A stretch of DNA of 64,000 nt. It comes from Serratia plymuthica. GTDB lineage: Bacteria; Pseudomonadota; Gammaproteobacteria; Enterobacterales; Enterobacteriaceae. The DNA lies in contig NZ_CP068771.1 in assembly GCF_018336935.1 (NCBI RefSeq), positions 5,146,001-5,210,000 on the forward strand. Reading direction: 5' to 3'. Below, piece after piece: positions 17,465-27,498 of this stretch (position 1 is its first letter; each line of letters starts with the position of its first letter). Under the pieces are notes generated by a model. The model worked only from the letters and a program-made list of their open reading frames with translations, made no database searches and had not been told where the DNA came from. Position numbers and translations under genes: made by a program.

Positions 17465-19138
17465 ATGTCGACAAGTGTTTTTAATCGCCGTTGGGCGGCG
17501 TTGTTGCTGGAAGCGCTGGCGCGGCATGGCGTGCGTCATGTTTGCATCGCGCCGGGATCGCGCTCGACGCCGTTGACACTGGCTGCGGCGGCTAACAGGT
17601 CTTTTGTCTGTCATACCCATTTTGATGAACGCGGGCTGGGCCATCTGGCGCTTGGCCTGGCGAAGGCGTCGCGGGAGCCGGTGGCGGTGATCGTCACTTC
17701 CGGCACCGCCGCTGCCAATCTCTATCCTTCGCTGATTGAAGCCGGGCTGACCGGCGAACGGCTGGTGTTTCTCACCGCCGATCGGCCGCCGGAACTGATC
17801 AACTGCGGCGCCAATCAGGCGATCCGCCAAACCGGCCTTTATTCCAGCCATCCGGCGCTGAGCATCGAACTGCCGCGCCCGACGCCGGATATTCCCGCCA
17901 GTTGGCTGGCATCCACCGTCGACAGCGCCATGGCGCGCTTGCAGCACGGCGCTTTGCATATCAACTGCCCGTTTGCCGAACCGCTGTACGGCGGCGATGA
18001 ACAACATTACGCCGACTGGTCGGCGGCGCTCGGCGACTGGTGGCAAAGCAGCCAGCCCTGGCTGCGGGAAATGGATCCCCATGGGGTGCTGAAACAGCCC
18101 GATTGGTTCTCCTGGAGGCAAAAACGCGGCGTGGTGGTGGCCGGGCGCATGGGCGCGCAAGAGGGCGAACAGTTGGCGCAATGGGCCGCAACGCTTGGCT
18201 GGCCGCTGATTGGCGACGTGCTGTCCCAGACCGGGCAGCCGCTGCCCTGCGCCGATTTATGGCTGGCTCAGCCTCAGGCGCAGCGCATCCTGCAAGACGC
18301 GCAGCTGGTGGTGCAATTTGGCAGCAGCCTGACCGGCAAACGCCTGTTGCAATGGCAGGAGCAGTGCCGGCCGCAGGAGTATTGGCTGATCGATGAGTTG
18401 CCGGGCCGGCTCGACCCGGCGCATCACCGTGGCCGCCGCATCCGCTCCGGCGTGGCGCAATGGCTCGAGCTGCATCCGGCACAGCCGCGTTCCCCCTGGG
18501 CTGAAGAACTGGCGCCGCTGGCCGATCGCGCTCTGGACGCCGTCTCCGGCTATCTGGTGAACCGTTTTGGCGAGGCGCAGTTGGCGCACCGCCTGCCGGA
18601 GTTACTGACGGAAAATGGCCAACTGTTCCTCGGCAACAGCCTGATTGTGCGGTTGATTGACGCCTTGACCCGATTGCCGGCCGGTTATCCCGTGTTCAGC
18701 AATCGCGGCGCCAGCGGCATCGACGGCCTGATCTCTACCGCAGCAGGCGTACAACGGGCAACGGCCAAACCGACGCTGGCGGTGGTGGGGGATCTCTCCG
18801 CACTTTACGATCTGAATGCGCTGGCGCTGCTGCGGCAGTGTTCTGCGCCCACGGTGCTGATTGTGGTGAATAACAACGGCGGCCAGATTTTTTCACTGTT
18901 GCCGACGCCGGAAGAAGATCGCCAGCGTTTCTACTGCATGCCGCAGGACGTGGATTTCAGCCATGCCGCAGCGATGTTCCAACTGAACTATGCGCGGCCG
19001 GAAAACTGGGGGCAACTGCGGCAGGCGGTTGAACAAGGTTGGCGCCACGGCGGCGCTACATTGATTGAGCTGCAGGTGCCGCCGAGCGACGGCGCCGAGA
19101 CATTGCGGCACCTGGTGCAACAAATGGCGGTGGAATGA
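17465..19138 (+). CDS. menD: SEPHCHC synthase (2-succinyl-5-enolpyruvyl-6-hydroxy-3-cyclohexene-1-carboxylate synthase)
   Basis: MenD is a thiamine-diphosphate enzyme that adds the succinyl semialdehyde unit from 2-oxoglutarate to isochorismate. The 557 residues match the family length. Landmarks are the N-terminal [25 protein letters not shown] with the ThDP-activating glutamate, [19 protein letters not shown], and the cofactor-binding [12 protein letters not shown] followed by [11 protein letters not shown] in the C-terminal domain. The start at 17465 gives the usual MSxxxFNRRWA N-terminus. It overlaps menH by four bases (ATGA), so the two are translationally coupled. Confidence 0.95.
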   Translation: MSTSVFNRRWAALLLEALARHGVRHVCIAPGSRSTPLTLAAAANRSFVCHTHFDERGLGHLALGLAKASREPVAVIVTSGTAAANLYPSLIEAGLTGERLVFLTADRPPELINCGANQAIRQTGLYSSHPALSIELPRPTPDIPASWLASTVDSAMARLQHGALHINCPFAEPLYGGDEQHYADWSAALGDWWQSSQPWLREMDPHGVLKQPDWFSWRQKRGVVVAGRMGAQEGEQLAQWAATLGWPLIGDVLSQTGQPLPCADLWLAQPQAQRILQDAQLVVQFGSSLTGKRLLQWQEQCRPQEYWLIDELPGRLDPAHHRGRRIRSGVAQWLELHPAQPRSPWAEELAPLADRALDAVSGYLVNRFGEAQLAHRLPELLTENGQLFLGNSLIVRLIDALTRLPAGYPVFSNRGASGIDGLISTAAGVQRATAKPTLAVVGDLSALYDLNALALLRQCSAPTVLIVVNNNGGQIFSLLPTPEEDRQRFYCMPQDVDFSHAAAMFQLNYARPENWGQLRQAVEQGWRHGGATLIELQVPPSDGAETLRHLVQQMAVE

Positions 19139-19905
19139 TGCTGGCGACACGTATTTTACAACGGGGCGAACCGGACCGCCCTTGGCTGATTTGGCTGCAC
19201 GGCCTGCTGGGCAACAACAATGAGTGGCGGGTCATCGCCGCGCGCTGCCCGGAGTGGCCGTCGCTGGCCATCGATCTGCCCGGCCACGGCGACTCGGTTG
19301 CCGTGGCGTGCCGCGGTTTTGACGATATCAGCGCGCAAATCAGCGCCACTCTGCAGATGCATAACATCGAACGTTATTGGCTGGTGGGCTATTCGCTGGG
19401 CGGGCGCATCGCCATGTATCACGCTTGCCATGGTCAAACCGACGGCCTGTTGGGCGTGATTGTCGAGGGGGGCAATCCGGGGCTGGACAGCGAAGAACAG
19501 CGCAGCCATCGCCGTGCGCAGGATGCCGCCTGGGCAGAACGATTCCGCCACCAGCCGATTGCCGAGGTGTTGGCGGACTGGTATCAGCAGCCGGTATTTA
19601 CCGAACTCAGCAGTGTACATCGCGATGCGCTGATTGCCGCGCGATCCGACAACAGCGGCCCGGCGGTGGCCGACATGCTGCAAGCCACTTCGCTCGGCCA
19701 ACAGCCTTATCTGGCGCCGCAGTTGCGGCAATTGACCGTGCCGCTGATGGTGCTGTGCGGTGAAAATGACCCCAAATTTCAACGTTTGGCGCGCGACGCC
19801 GGGCTGCCGTTACGCACCGTGCCGCAGGCCGGGCACAATGCGCACCTGGCTAACCCGCAGGATTTCGTCGCCGAACTTCAAGCCTTTCTCGTTAACCCTG
19901 GTTAA
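19135..19905 (+). CDS. menH: SHCHC synthase (2-succinyl-6-hydroxy-2,4-cyclohexadiene-1-carboxylate synthase)
   Basis: MenH is an alpha/beta-hydrolase-fold lyase that eliminates pyruvate from SEPHCHC. In its 256 residues one sees the oxyanion-hole segment [11 protein letters not shown], the nucleophile Ser in [10 protein letters not shown] near residue 86, the acidic residue in CGENDPKF, and the C-terminal catalytic His in AGHNAHL. It starts inside the end of menD (ATGA overlap) and ends ten bases before menB. This is the MenH of the men operon and not another hydrolase, as shown by context and by close likeness to E. coli YfbB/MenH. Confidence 0.93.
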   Translation: MMLATRILQRGEPDRPWLIWLHGLLGNNNEWRVIAARCPEWPSLAIDLPGHGDSVAVACRGFDDISAQISATLQMHNIERYWLVGYSLGGRIAMYHACHGQTDGLLGVIVEGGNPGLDSEEQRSHRRAQDAAWAERFRHQPIAEVLADWYQQPVFTELSSVHRDALIAARSDNSGPAVADMLQATSLGQQPYLAPQLRQLTVPLMVLCGENDPKFQRLARDAGLPLRTVPQAGHNAHLANPQDFVAELQAFLVNPG

Positions 19906-19915
19906 GGAACCGAAC

Positions 19916-20773
19916 ATGCTTTATCCGAATGAAGAACTACTGTATGCCGCCATCGACTGGCAGGATTGCTCTGGTGATTTCGAGGATATTCTGTATCACA
20001 AATCCGCCGACGGCATCGCCAAAATCACCATCAACCGCCCGCAGGTACGCAACGCGTTCCGGCCGCATACGGTGAAAGAGATGATGGAAGCGCTGGCCAA
20101 TGCCCGCTATGACGACGGCATCGGCACCATTATCCTCACCGGCGCCGGCGACAAGGCTTTCTGTTCCGGCGGCGATCAGAAAGTGCGCGGCGACTACGGC
20201 GGCTATCAGGACGACAGCGGCGTGCATCACCTGAACGTACTCGACTTCCAGCGCCAGATCCGCACCTGCCCGAAGCCGGTGGTGGCGATGGTGGCCGGTT
20301 ATTCGATCGGCGGTGGCCACGTGCTGCACATGATGTGCGATCTGACCATTGCGGCGGACAACGCCATCTTTGGCCAGACCGGCCCGAAAGTCGGTTCGTT
20401 CGACGGCGGCTGGGGTGCCTCTTACATGGCGCGCATCGTCGGCCAGAAGAAAGCGCGCGAGATTTGGTTCCTGTGCCGCCAGTATGACGCCGCCGCCGCG
20501 CTGGATATGGGCCTGGTCAACACCGTAGTGCCGCTGGCGGACCTGGAAAAAGAAACCGTGCGCTGGTGCCGCGAGATGCTGCAGAACAGCCCGATGGCGC
20601 TGCGCTGCCTGAAAGCGGCATTGAATGCCGACTGCGACGGTCAGGCAGGCCTGCAAGAGTTGGCGGGTAACGCCACCATGCTGTTCTACATGACCGACGA
20701 AGGCCAGGAAGGGCGCAACGCGTTTAACGAAAAGCGCCAGCCGGACTTCAGCAAATTCAAGCGTAACCCGTAA
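19916..20773 (+). CDS. menB: 1,4-dihydroxy-2-naphthoyl-CoA synthase
   Basis: MenB is a crotonase-family enzyme that closes the naphthoquinone ring on o-succinylbenzoyl-CoA. The 285 residues equal the E. coli length. The CoA-binding/oxyanion segments [14 protein letters not shown] and [17 protein letters not shown] and the MenB hallmark [17 protein letters not shown] are all present. The ATG at 19916 follows AAGGAA and aligns with [15 protein letters not shown] at the family N-terminus; the frame is open upstream but there it overlaps menH. The stop and the menC start share one base (TAATG), so translation is probably coupled. Confidence 0.96.
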   Translation: MLYPNEELLYAAIDWQDCSGDFEDILYHKSADGIAKITINRPQVRNAFRPHTVKEMMEALANARYDDGIGTIILTGAGDKAFCSGGDQKVRGDYGGYQDDSGVHHLNVLDFQRQIRTCPKPVVAMVAGYSIGGGHVLHMMCDLTIAADNAIFGQTGPKVGSFDGGWGASYMARIVGQKKAREIWFLCRQYDAAAALDMGLVNTVVPLADLEKETVRWCREMLQNSPMALRCLKAALNADCDGQAGLQELAGNATMLFYMTDEGQEGRNAFNEKRQPDFSKFKRNP

Positions 20774-21756
20774 TGAACGCGCCGATCCGCAACGCCGCGG
20801 TTTACCGTTACTGTCTGCCGATGGAGGCGGGAGTGGTGCTGCGTAACCAGCGGTTGAAAACCCGTGATGGCCTGCTGATTCATCTGCAGCAGGGCGAGCA
20901 GGAAGGCTGGGGCGAGATTGCGCCGCTGCCGGAGTTCAGCCAGGAAACGCTGGCCGAAGCCGAACAGGCAACGCTGGCCTGGCTACAGGGCTGGCAGGCG
21001 GGGCAGATGCCGGCCGACAGCCCGCTGCCTTCGGTAGCGTTCGGCGCCAGCTGTGCGCTGGCCGAGCTGGAACGGCGCCTGCCGCAGCAGGCCGATTACC
21101 GCAAAGCCCCGCTGTGCACCGGCGATCCCGATGAGCTGTTCGCGGTATTGAGTGCGCTGCCGGGCGAGAAGGTCGCCAAGGTGAAGGTCGGGCTGTATGA
21201 GGCGGTGCGTGACGGCATGATCGTTAACGTGCTGCTGGAAGCGCTGCCGGATTTGCGCCTGCGGCTGGACGCCAACCGCAGCTGGACCCGTGCCAAAGCC
21301 GAAGGTTTCGCCAAATACGTCAACCCGGCGCTGCGCGATCGCATCGCTTTTCTCGAAGAACCCTGCAAAACCCGTGACGAATCGCGGGATTTCGCTTTGG
21401 CGACCGGCATTGCCATCGCCTGGGACGAGAGCGTGCGCGAGGCGGATTTTGTGGTGCAGGCTGAACCGGGCGTGGCGGCGATAGTGATCAAACCCACGCT
21501 GGTCGGCAGCCTGAGCCGCTGCCGGGCCCTGGTGGAGCAGGCCCATGCGGCAGGGCTGACGGCGGTGATCAGTTCCAGCCTCGAATCCAGTCTGGGGCTG
21601 ACCCAACTGGCGCGCATCGCGCACTGGCTGACGCCGGCTACCGTCCCCGGGCTGGATACGCTCGATTTGATGCAGGCGCAGCTGCTGCGGCATTGGCCGG
21701 GCAGTTGCCTGCCGTTGCGGGATCTGCAAGCGATGGAATGCCTATGGCGCAGTTGA
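20773..21756 (+). CDS. menC: o-Succinylbenzoate synthase
   Basis: MenC is an enolase-superfamily enzyme that dehydrates SHCHC to o-succinylbenzoate. In 327 residues one sees the capping domain, the catalytic KVK (AKVKVGLYE) near residue 137, metal ligands in [16 protein letters not shown] and AWDESV, and the second catalytic lysine in VIKPTLVGS near 240. Its start overlaps the menB stop by one base and its end overlaps menE by 13 bases. It is fully embedded in the men operon. Confidence 0.94.
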   Translation: MNAPIRNAAVYRYCLPMEAGVVLRNQRLKTRDGLLIHLQQGEQEGWGEIAPLPEFSQETLAEAEQATLAWLQGWQAGQMPADSPLPSVAFGASCALAELERRLPQQADYRKAPLCTGDPDELFAVLSALPGEKVAKVKVGLYEAVRDGMIVNVLLEALPDLRLRLDANRSWTRAKAEGFAKYVNPALRDRIAFLEEPCKTRDESRDFALATGIAIAWDESVREADFVVQAEPGVAAIVIKPTLVGSLSRCRALVEQAHAAGLTAVISSSLESSLGLTQLARIAHWLTPATVPGLDTLDLMQAQLLRHWPGSCLPLRDLQAMECLWRS

Positions 21757-23129
21757 ACGACTGGCCGTGGCGACATTGGGCGCAGCGGCAACCGCAGGCG
21801 ACGGCGGTGATTGTCGGGCGAAAACCGATTGACTGGCAGGAGCTGCAACGCCAGGTGGATGATCTGGCGGCCGATTTTCAGTATCAGGGTGTTGAACCCG
21901 GCAGCGGTGTCGTGTTGCACGGCAAGAACAGCTATCCGCTGCTGCTGGCCTATCTGGCGTTGCTGCAGTGCGGTGCGCGGCTGTTGCCGTTGAATCCGGC
22001 ATTGCCTGTTTCTTTGTTGGAAAGGTTGTTGCCTGAACTGGATATGGCGTTTGTCTTCAGCCCGGACCCTTTGCCCGCGTTGCCGGTCGCCCTTATTCCG
22101 TTGACCCAGCCCTCTATCGAACCGCGCAGGCTGACTTTGCCGGCCTGGGATCCGCAGCGGCTGGCGACGCTGACGCTGACCTCCGGCTCCAGCGGTATGC
22201 CAAAGGCCGCCGGGCATAACTGCGCCGGGCATTTAGCCAGCGCGGAAGGGGTGCTGAGGCTGATGGATTTTCAGCCGCAGGATCGTTGGTTGCTTTCCCT
22301 GCCGCTGTTTCACGTCTCCGGCCAGGGCATTGTCTGGCGCTGGCTGGCTGCGGGTGCCACGCTGGCGGTGCGTGAGATGTCCCCCTTGGCCGATGCGTTG
22401 GCGGGCTGTACTCATGCCTCGCTGGTGCCGACGCAGCTGTGGCGGCTGTTGGCGCAACCGCTGGGCGATCTGACGCTGAAAGAGGTGTTGCTGGGCGGCG
22501 CGATGATCCCGGTTTCGCTGACCGAACAGGCTGAGGCGGCGGGTATTCGTTGCTGGTGCGGCTATGGTCTGACAGAGCTGGCCTCTACGGTGTGCGCCAA
22601 GCGCGCCGATACACGGCCGGGCGTCGGGTTGCCGTTGGCCGGCCGTGAAATTCGGCTGGTGGATGAGGAAGTGTGGATCCGCGCGCAGAGCCTGGCGTTG
22701 GGTTACTGGCATCGCGGCGCTTTGCAGCCGCTGGCCGATGAGCAAGGCTGGTTTCATACTCGCGATCGCGGCGTGATGGCCGAAGGGGAACTGCGGATTA
22801 TCGGACGAATGGATAACCTGTTTTTCAGCGGAGGGGAAGGCGTGCAACCGGAAGATATTGAACGCGTGCTGACGACGCATCCGCAGATCACGCAGGCGTT
22901 TGTGGTGCCGGTGGAAGATGCGGAATTTGGACAGCGGCCGGTGGCGGTGATCGACAGTAAAGGTGTCCTCTCGCTGGATGAGTTGTTGACGTGGTCACAG
23001 GGCAAGCTGGCCAACTTCCAGCGCCCGACGTCGCTGTTTACTTTACCCGACGAGCTGAAAGCCGGCGGCATCAAGATTTCGCGCCGTCTGCTGCGGCAAT
23101 GGGTAGCCGAGCAGCTTTCAACGGCATAA
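21744..23129 (+). CDS. menE: o-Succinylbenzoate-CoA ligase
   Basis: MenE adenylates o-succinylbenzoate and joins it to CoA, providing the MenB substrate. The 461-residue protein belongs to the ANL superfamily: the P-loop-like [15 protein letters not shown] near residue 140, [23 protein letters not shown], the aspartate in HTRDRG, and a C-terminal IKISRRLL with the catalytic lysine. Starting at 21744 gives [12 protein letters not shown], matching E. coli [14 protein letters not shown] 21738 is an alternative, while the more upstream frame lies wholly inside menC. The stop codon abuts the bidirectional hairpin at 23128. Confidence 0.94.
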   Translation: MAQLNDWPWRHWAQRQPQATAVIVGRKPIDWQELQRQVDDLAADFQYQGVEPGSGVVLHGKNSYPLLLAYLALLQCGARLLPLNPALPVSLLERLLPELDMAFVFSPDPLPALPVALIPLTQPSIEPRRLTLPAWDPQRLATLTLTSGSSGMPKAAGHNCAGHLASAEGVLRLMDFQPQDRWLLSLPLFHVSGQGIVWRWLAAGATLAVREMSPLADALAGCTHASLVPTQLWRLLAQPLGDLTLKEVLLGGAMIPVSLTEQAEAAGIRCWCGYGLTELASTVCAKRADTRPGVGLPLAGREIRLVDEEVWIRAQSLALGYWHRGALQPLADEQGWFHTRDRGVMAEGELRIIGRMDNLFFSGGEGVQPEDIERVLTTHPQITQAFVVPVEDAEFGQRPVAVIDSKGVLSLDELLTWSQGKLANFQRPTSLFTLPDELKAGGIKISRRLLRQWVAEQLSTA

Positions 23130-23149
23130 AAAAGCCGCCCGAAGGCGGC
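23128..23149 (-). terminator. Intrinsic terminator of katA, shared with the men operon end
   Basis: On the minus strand GCCGCC-TTCG-GGCGGC forms a stem with an extra-stable UUCG loop, followed by six T residues. It lies 22 bases after the katA stop and overlaps the menE stop codon. The plus strand has the hairpin without a T tract. Confidence 0.85.
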
Positions 23150-23170
23150 CGTGGCGATAAACAGGGCCGC

Positions 23171-24607
23171 TTACTTCAGCCCCAGCGCTTTGGCGACACC
23201 GGCGCCGTAATCCGGGTGCACCTGGGTAAACAGATCGACCTGACGGCGCTGGATCTGTTCCGGCACCTGCGACAGCTCGCCGGCGATACGGGTGAACATG
23301 CGCTGGTGTTCTTCGGCGCTCAGCAGGTTGAACAGCGCGCGCGGCTGGCTGAAATAATCCTTATCCTCTCGGTGATTCCAGTGATCGGCCGCGCCTTCGA
23401 GGCTTAACGGCGGTTCGCTGAAGTCCGGCTGTTCCTGGAACAGGCCGAAGCTGTTCGGTTCATAGGTCGCTCCGTTGCCGCTGTTACCGTCCACGCGCAT
23501 CGCGCCGTCGCGGTGATAGTTGTGGAACGGGCATTTGGCGCCGTTAACCGGGATTTGGTGATGGTTAACGCCCAGGCGGTAACGGTGCGCATCCCCGTAA
23601 GAGAACAGGCGCCCCTGCAGCATTTTGTCCGGCGAGAAGCTGACGCCCGGCACCACGTTGGCCGGGTTCATCGCCACCTGTTCGACTTCTGAGAAATAGT
23701 TGTCTGGGTTGCGGTTCAGTTCGAAGAAGCCGACGTCGATCAGCGGGTAGTCGCCATGCGGCCATACCTTGGTCAGGTCGAACGGGTTGTAGGGCGTCTG
23801 CGAGGCTTCGTGTTCAGGCATGATTTGGATTTGCAGCTTCCAGCGGGGGAAATCACCGCGCTTGATCGCGTCGAACAGGTCGCGCTGCGAGCTTTCGCGA
23901 TCCTTGGCGATAATCGCTTCCGCTTCGTCATCCATCAGGTTTTCAATGCCCTGTTCGCAGCGGAAGTGGAATTTCACCCAGAAACGCTCGTTATCGGCAT
24001 TGATAAAGCTGAAGGTGTGGCTGCCGAAGCCGTGCATGTGGCGATAGGACTTCGGGATGCCGCGATCGCTGAAATCGATGGTCAATTGGTGCAAGGACTC
24101 AGGCAGATGGGAGAAGAAATCCCATTTGTACACCGGGTTGCGCAGGTTGGTGTGCGGATCGCGTTTTACCACGTGGTTAAGATCGGGGAACTTCAGCGGA
24201 TCGCGCAGATAGAACACCGGCGTGTCGTTGCCTACCAGATCCCAGTTGCCTTCCTCGGTGTAAAACTTCATGGCAAAACCGCGAATGTCGCGTTCGGCGT
24301 CTGCCGCGCCGCGTTCACCGGCTACGGTGGAAAAGCGGATGAACATGTCGGTTTGCTTGCCGATTTCAGCGAAGATTTTTGCGCGGGTGTATTGGGTAAT
24401 ATCATGGGTGACGGTGAAAGTGCCGTAGGCGCCGGAGCCTTTGGCGTGCATGCGGCGTTCGGGGATCACTTCGCGGTCGAAGTGGGCCAGTTTTTCCAGA
24501 AACCAGACGTCTTGCAGCAGCATCGGCCCGCGTTTTCCTGCGGTGATCACATTATTGTTATCGACAACCGGGGCACCGGCTGCGGTGGTCAATCCTTTCT
24601 TGCTCAT
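23171..24607 (-). CDS. katA: Catalase, small-subunit haem type
   Basis: It decomposes hydrogen peroxide. The 478 residues fit the small-subunit clade (Proteus mirabilis type), which lacks the C-terminal flavodoxin-like domain of large catalases. The distal haem signature [13 protein letters not shown] holds the catalytic His. The proximal haem-ligand signature [10 protein letters not shown] supplies the axial Tyr near residue 337, and the clade's [16 protein letters not shown] is present. The ATG at 24607 has AAGGAG six bases upstream; the GTG immediately before it (24610) is too close to that site. It is monocistronic between a terminator and a 331-base divergent region. The symbol katA is used by family. 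Confidence 0.94.
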   Translation of the reverse strand: MSKKGLTTAAGAPVVDNNNVITAGKRGPMLLQDVWFLEKLAHFDREVIPERRMHAKGSGAYGTFTVTHDITQYTRAKIFAEIGKQTDMFIRFSTVAGERGAADAERDIRGFAMKFYTEEGNWDLVGNDTPVFYLRDPLKFPDLNHVVKRDPHTNLRNPVYKWDFFSHLPESLHQLTIDFSDRGIPKSYRHMHGFGSHTFSFINADNERFWVKFHFRCEQGIENLMDDEAEAIIAKDRESSQRDLFDAIKRGDFPRWKLQIQIMPEHEASQTPYNPFDLTKVWPHGDYPLIDVGFFELNRNPDNYFSEVEQVAMNPANVVPGVSFSPDKMLQGRLFSYGDAHRYRLGVNHHQIPVNGAKCPFHNYHRDGAMRVDGNSGNGATYEPNSFGLFQEQPDFSEPPLSLEGAADHWNHREDKDYFSQPRALFNLLSAEEHQRMFTRIAGELSQVPEQIQRRQVDLFTQVHPDYGAGVAKALGLK

Positions 24608-24938
24608 CACTTGCTCCTTATCGTATTGCCATTGAGTTAAGACTCGGGTGGCTTAAGCGTTCATCATGATAGTTTTGCTGGGGTTCTCTCCGGATTTTGA
24701 TTAATGCCACTGCTATTTGTAGATCTATTCGGCGGCGACGGCAAATAGGTCTGAGTTATCGTTGACGTCGTCAGCGTGAATTGGCCTTTTACTTGCAAAA
24801 CTTTACAATTATCTGATATCAGAAGAATTTTTCAGCCGTTATCCCTAAAAGACTCGTTGTACTTTGGTATAAACTCGGGGGCGTATTATTACCGGTTGGT
24901 TCAGATCATTCTGAACGGATGAAAAACGAGAGGGAAAC
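24608..24938. other. Divergent regulatory region between katA and yfaZ
   Basis: No gene was found. The region contains the small palindrome CTGATATCAG near 24818 and, in the yfaZ leader, the 18-bp inverted repeat GTTCAGA-TCAT-TCTGAAC at 24899-24916. The latter could be an mRNA hairpin just upstream of the yfaZ ribosome-binding site or an operator. I could not identify an OxyR site for katA. Confidence 0.4.
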
Positions 24939-25484
24939 ATGATGAAAAAAACTTTGGTCGCGTGTGCAGCGAGTATGCTGTTTGTGGCCGGTACGGCGAG
25001 CGCTATCAGTCTGTCGGGCGAGGCCGGGCAGCATTACACCAACCTCGGCTTCGGCCAAGACACCGGCAGCACCGGACTGGGGTTGTCGGGCAACTGGGCG
25101 CGCAGCGATCATGACGGCAACGTCGGCAGCCTGGGGCTGAATTTCGGCCTGCCGCTTGGGCCGTTGACCGCTACTGTGGGCGGCAAGGCACTGTATCTGA
25201 GCCCGAAAGACGGCGATAACGGCGGCGCATTGGCATTGGGCGGTGGCCTGGACTGGGCTATCAGCCGTTACTTCAGCCTGCATGGCGAGGGCTATTTTGC
25301 ACCGGATTCGCTGACCAGCGGTGTGAAGGCGTATAACGAGGCCAGCGGCGGCCTGCGTTGGAATATTTTCCGTCCGCTGAGTGTGGATGTAGGTTACCGC
25401 TACATGAAAATGGAAGGAAAGGATGGGCGTCGTGACAACACCTTGGCCGATGGCCCGTATGTAGGTGTAGGTCTGAGCTTCTGA
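24939..25484 (+). CDS. yfaZ: YfaZ-family outer-membrane protein
   Basis: This 181-residue protein has a signal peptide (KKTLVACAASMLFVAGTASA, cleaved near residue 22) and alternating amphipathic strands ending in Phe (VGVGLSF), which indicates a small beta-barrel. It matches E. coli YfaZ along its length (GLALSGNW-like GLGLSGNWARSDHDG, GPLTATVGGKALY, PYVGVGLSF). The precise role is unknown; porin-like activity has been proposed for the family. Two ATGs at 24939 and 24942 are equally plausible starts behind GAGAGGGA. A strong terminator follows. In E. coli yfaZ is next to yfaY, which is nearby here too. Confidence 0.88.
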   Translation: MMKKTLVACAASMLFVAGTASAISLSGEAGQHYTNLGFGQDTGSTGLGLSGNWARSDHDGNVGSLGLNFGLPLGPLTATVGGKALYLSPKDGDNGGALALGGGLDWAISRYFSLHGEGYFAPDSLTSGVKAYNEASGGLRWNIFRPLSVDVGYRYMKMEGKDGRRDNTLADGPYVGVGLSF

Positions 25485-25513
25485 TCCAAACAATAAGGGG
25501 GCCCAGCAGGCCG

Positions 25514-25549
25514 AATGCCGATCGGTTAAGCCCGATTGGCATTTTTTTT
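25514..25549 (+). terminator. Intrinsic terminator of yfaZ
   Basis: A 12-bp stem AATGCCGATCGG / CCGATTGGCATT (one wobble pair) with loop TTAAGC is followed by at least seven T residues, 30 bases after the yfaZ stop. Confidence 0.9.
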
Positions 25550-25573
25550 ATCCAATTTCTGTACGCTGTGCGG

Positions 25574-25965
25574 TAATCACTCGGTCCATCTTGGGCCTCG
25601 GCCCTTTGTCCTCGCTGCACCTGCGTTGTCGGGTGGGCCAGCAGCCACCGAGCAACTTATCCCTTCCGTGTGATATTGCGTGATGAAAGGCAGTGAAAAT
25701 AGTGAGATGAGCAGGGTGTTGGCCGCCCTTGAAGACGCCGAACGCAGGCGCGGCGCATAGGCGAAACCGCCATGGACGGCGGTTTCAGGCGAGACAGGCA
25801 GGGACGCCTGTCGTAGCCGGCCGTGATGCGACGTGACGGAGGGAGGGACGTTGGCGCAGCCAACCGTCTGATAGGGCAAAGGCGTGGGTTGCAAGGGACC
25901 CCGCCCTGGGTCCCTTGCTCGGTCGAGGCGCGTGGGCCTCATGTTGCATCTCACCTTTATCGACC
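25574..25965. repeat. Hairpin-rich non-coding block, probable intergenic repeat element
   Basis: No convincing gene was found between yfaZ and tyrP. Instead there are successive perfect inverted repeats: GAAACCGCC/GGCGGTTTC (25763-25786), ACAGGC/GCCTGT (25794-25811), GTTGG/CCAAC (25850-25864) and the 11-bp GCAAGGGACCC/GGGTCCCTTGC (25891-25918). The layout recalls intergenic repeat elements I associate with Serratia, Pectobacterium and relatives, but I see only one copy here. A structured RNA is the alternative. Confidence 0.45.
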
Positions 25966-26047
25966 GAAAACGTCACCCACACCTGCAGAAAAACGCTAAC
26001 TGACCAGCATTAGGCCAATCGGCCCCTTTACTTTACCGAGCGCTCGA

Positions 26048-27256
26048 TTATCCCACCGCCGGCAAGATACCGCTGGCGATGCCCAGTTGAATGGCAATCA
26101 CCGTAATCCCGCAGACAAACACCAGCGCCAACGCCGGCGTGCCGCCCCAGACGCGGTATTGCGCCTGATGCCGTTGGCGCGTCTTCCATACCAGCAATGA
26201 CGGCAGCAACAGTGCCAGCACCGCCAACGCAATGGCGGCGAATCCCAGCGCCAATACAAAGCCGCGTGGATAGAACAGAGCAAACGCCAGCGGCGGCAGG
26301 AAAGTGATGGCCCCGGTTTGCAGACGGCCGCGCACGTTATTCTGACGTTTGAATAAATCGGCCAGGAAATCGAACAGCCCGAGTGCTACGCCGAGGAACG
26401 AAGTGGCCAGCGCCAGATCGGCAAACAGATGTACCGCCAACTCTACGTGCGGTGACGCCACCACGTCGCGTACCGCCTGCAACAGGCCATTCAGCCCCGC
26501 TTGTTGCGCCAGAATGCCGACGAAGGTGGTAGAACTGATGGCGCCGAGCGTGGCCAATTGCCAGAAGATATAGGCCACCAGCGGAATGGCGCTGCCGATG
26601 ATGAACACCCAACGCAGCTTGCGGATGTTGCCGCCCATATAGTTAACGATGCTGGGCACGCTACCGTGGAAGCCAAAAGAGGTAAAGATGACCGGGATGG
26701 CCGACAGCGCCAACCCTTGTTCCAGCGGCAGCGTCATCAGATTGGTGCGGTGAATATTCGGCAGCATCAGGCCCAGCATGACGATCAGAAACACCACTTT
26801 GGCGCTGAACAATATGCGGTTAAACAGATCGACAGAATGGGTGCCAATGCAGACTACGCCGCCTGCCACCAGGGTAAACAGCAACACGCCGAGCGTGGTG
26901 GGGAAATCCTGCGAGGTCCATTGGCTGATGCTGGCTGCCAGCAGTTCACCCGCGCCGCTGATATAGGCGGCGGTCAGGGCGTACATCAGGAACATCATGC
27001 TGAAGCTGGTCAGCCATTGGCCGCCACCTCCGAGATAGCGTTTCGCCAGGGTGCCCAGACCGGTATCCGCCTGCTCATGCTGATACACCTCCACCAGCAA
27101 CAGCGCGGTGTAACACATCAAGAGCCACAGCCCGACCAGCAAGGCCAGCGTGACGCCGAAGCCTACGCCGGCCGCCGCCAGTGGCATCGCCAGCATTCCG
27201 GCACCAATGGTGGTGCCTGCCACGATAAAAACACTGCCCAGAGTGCGATTCTTCAC
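26048..27256 (-). CDS. tyrP: Tyrosine-specific proton symporter
   Basis: TyrP imports tyrosine across the inner membrane. The 402 residues and about eleven membrane helices match the aromatic amino-acid permease family, and the N-terminus [20 protein letters not shown] is that of E. coli TyrP. So are [17 protein letters not shown] and [18 protein letters not shown]. It is called TyrP and not Mtr or TnaB because of overall identity and because the upstream region has a pair of TyrR boxes arranged as in E. coli tyrP. It is monocistronic. Confidence 0.93.
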   Translation of the reverse strand: MKNRTLGSVFIVAGTTIGAGMLAMPLAAAGVGFGVTLALLVGLWLLMCYTALLLVEVYQHEQADTGLGTLAKRYLGGGGQWLTSFSMMFLMYALTAAYISGAGELLAASISQWTSQDFPTTLGVLLFTLVAGGVVCIGTHSVDLFNRILFSAKVVFLIVMLGLMLPNIHRTNLMTLPLEQGLALSAIPVIFTSFGFHGSVPSIVNYMGGNIRKLRWVFIIGSAIPLVAYIFWQLATLGAISSTTFVGILAQQAGLNGLLQAVRDVVASPHVELAVHLFADLALATSFLGVALGLFDFLADLFKRQNNVRGRLQTGAITFLPPLAFALFYPRGFVLALGFAAIALAVLALLLPSLLVWKTRQRHQAQYRVWGGTPALALVFVCGITVIAIQLGIASGILPAVG

Positions 27257-27315
27257 TTTTTTCTCTACCCGTCAAAGATTTGGGGAAATTATAGGTAACT
27301 CATTCCGAGGGCGGC

Positions 27316-27379
27316 AGGATAGTTGATTGATTATTTCGTGTCAAACAAGCGTTACGGATGGTGTTAAGTTATGTTTACA
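27316..27379 (-). promoter_or_regulatory. tyrP promoter with strong and weak TyrR boxes
   Basis: On the minus strand a -35 TTGACA (27344-27339), a 17-base spacer and a -10 TATCCT (27321-27316) form a good sigma-70 promoter. A TyrR box TGTTAA-N6-TTTACA lies at 27362-27379 (11 of 12 positions of TGTAAA-N6-TTTACA). A weaker box TGTCAA-N6-GTTACG at 27339-27356 overlaps the -35. The boxes are five bases apart, as I recall for E. coli tyrP, where TyrR represses with tyrosine and activates with phenylalanine. Confidence 0.75.
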
Positions 27380-27498
27380 TGCATGCAGGCCGCGCGGCAC
27401 CGCAAAAATACTTTCAGCAGAAATTAACCTGTGATGCATAGTGAAAACTTATTTACGGGCTTCTATAGTGGAATGACTGGAAAATAAGGGAGAGATCA

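Noticed and set aside
25577..25954. 125-codon minus-strand ORF between yfaZ and tyrP
   Set aside because: It covers the block of perfect hairpins; its composition is Pro/Arg-rich low-quality sequence with no likeness to any family.
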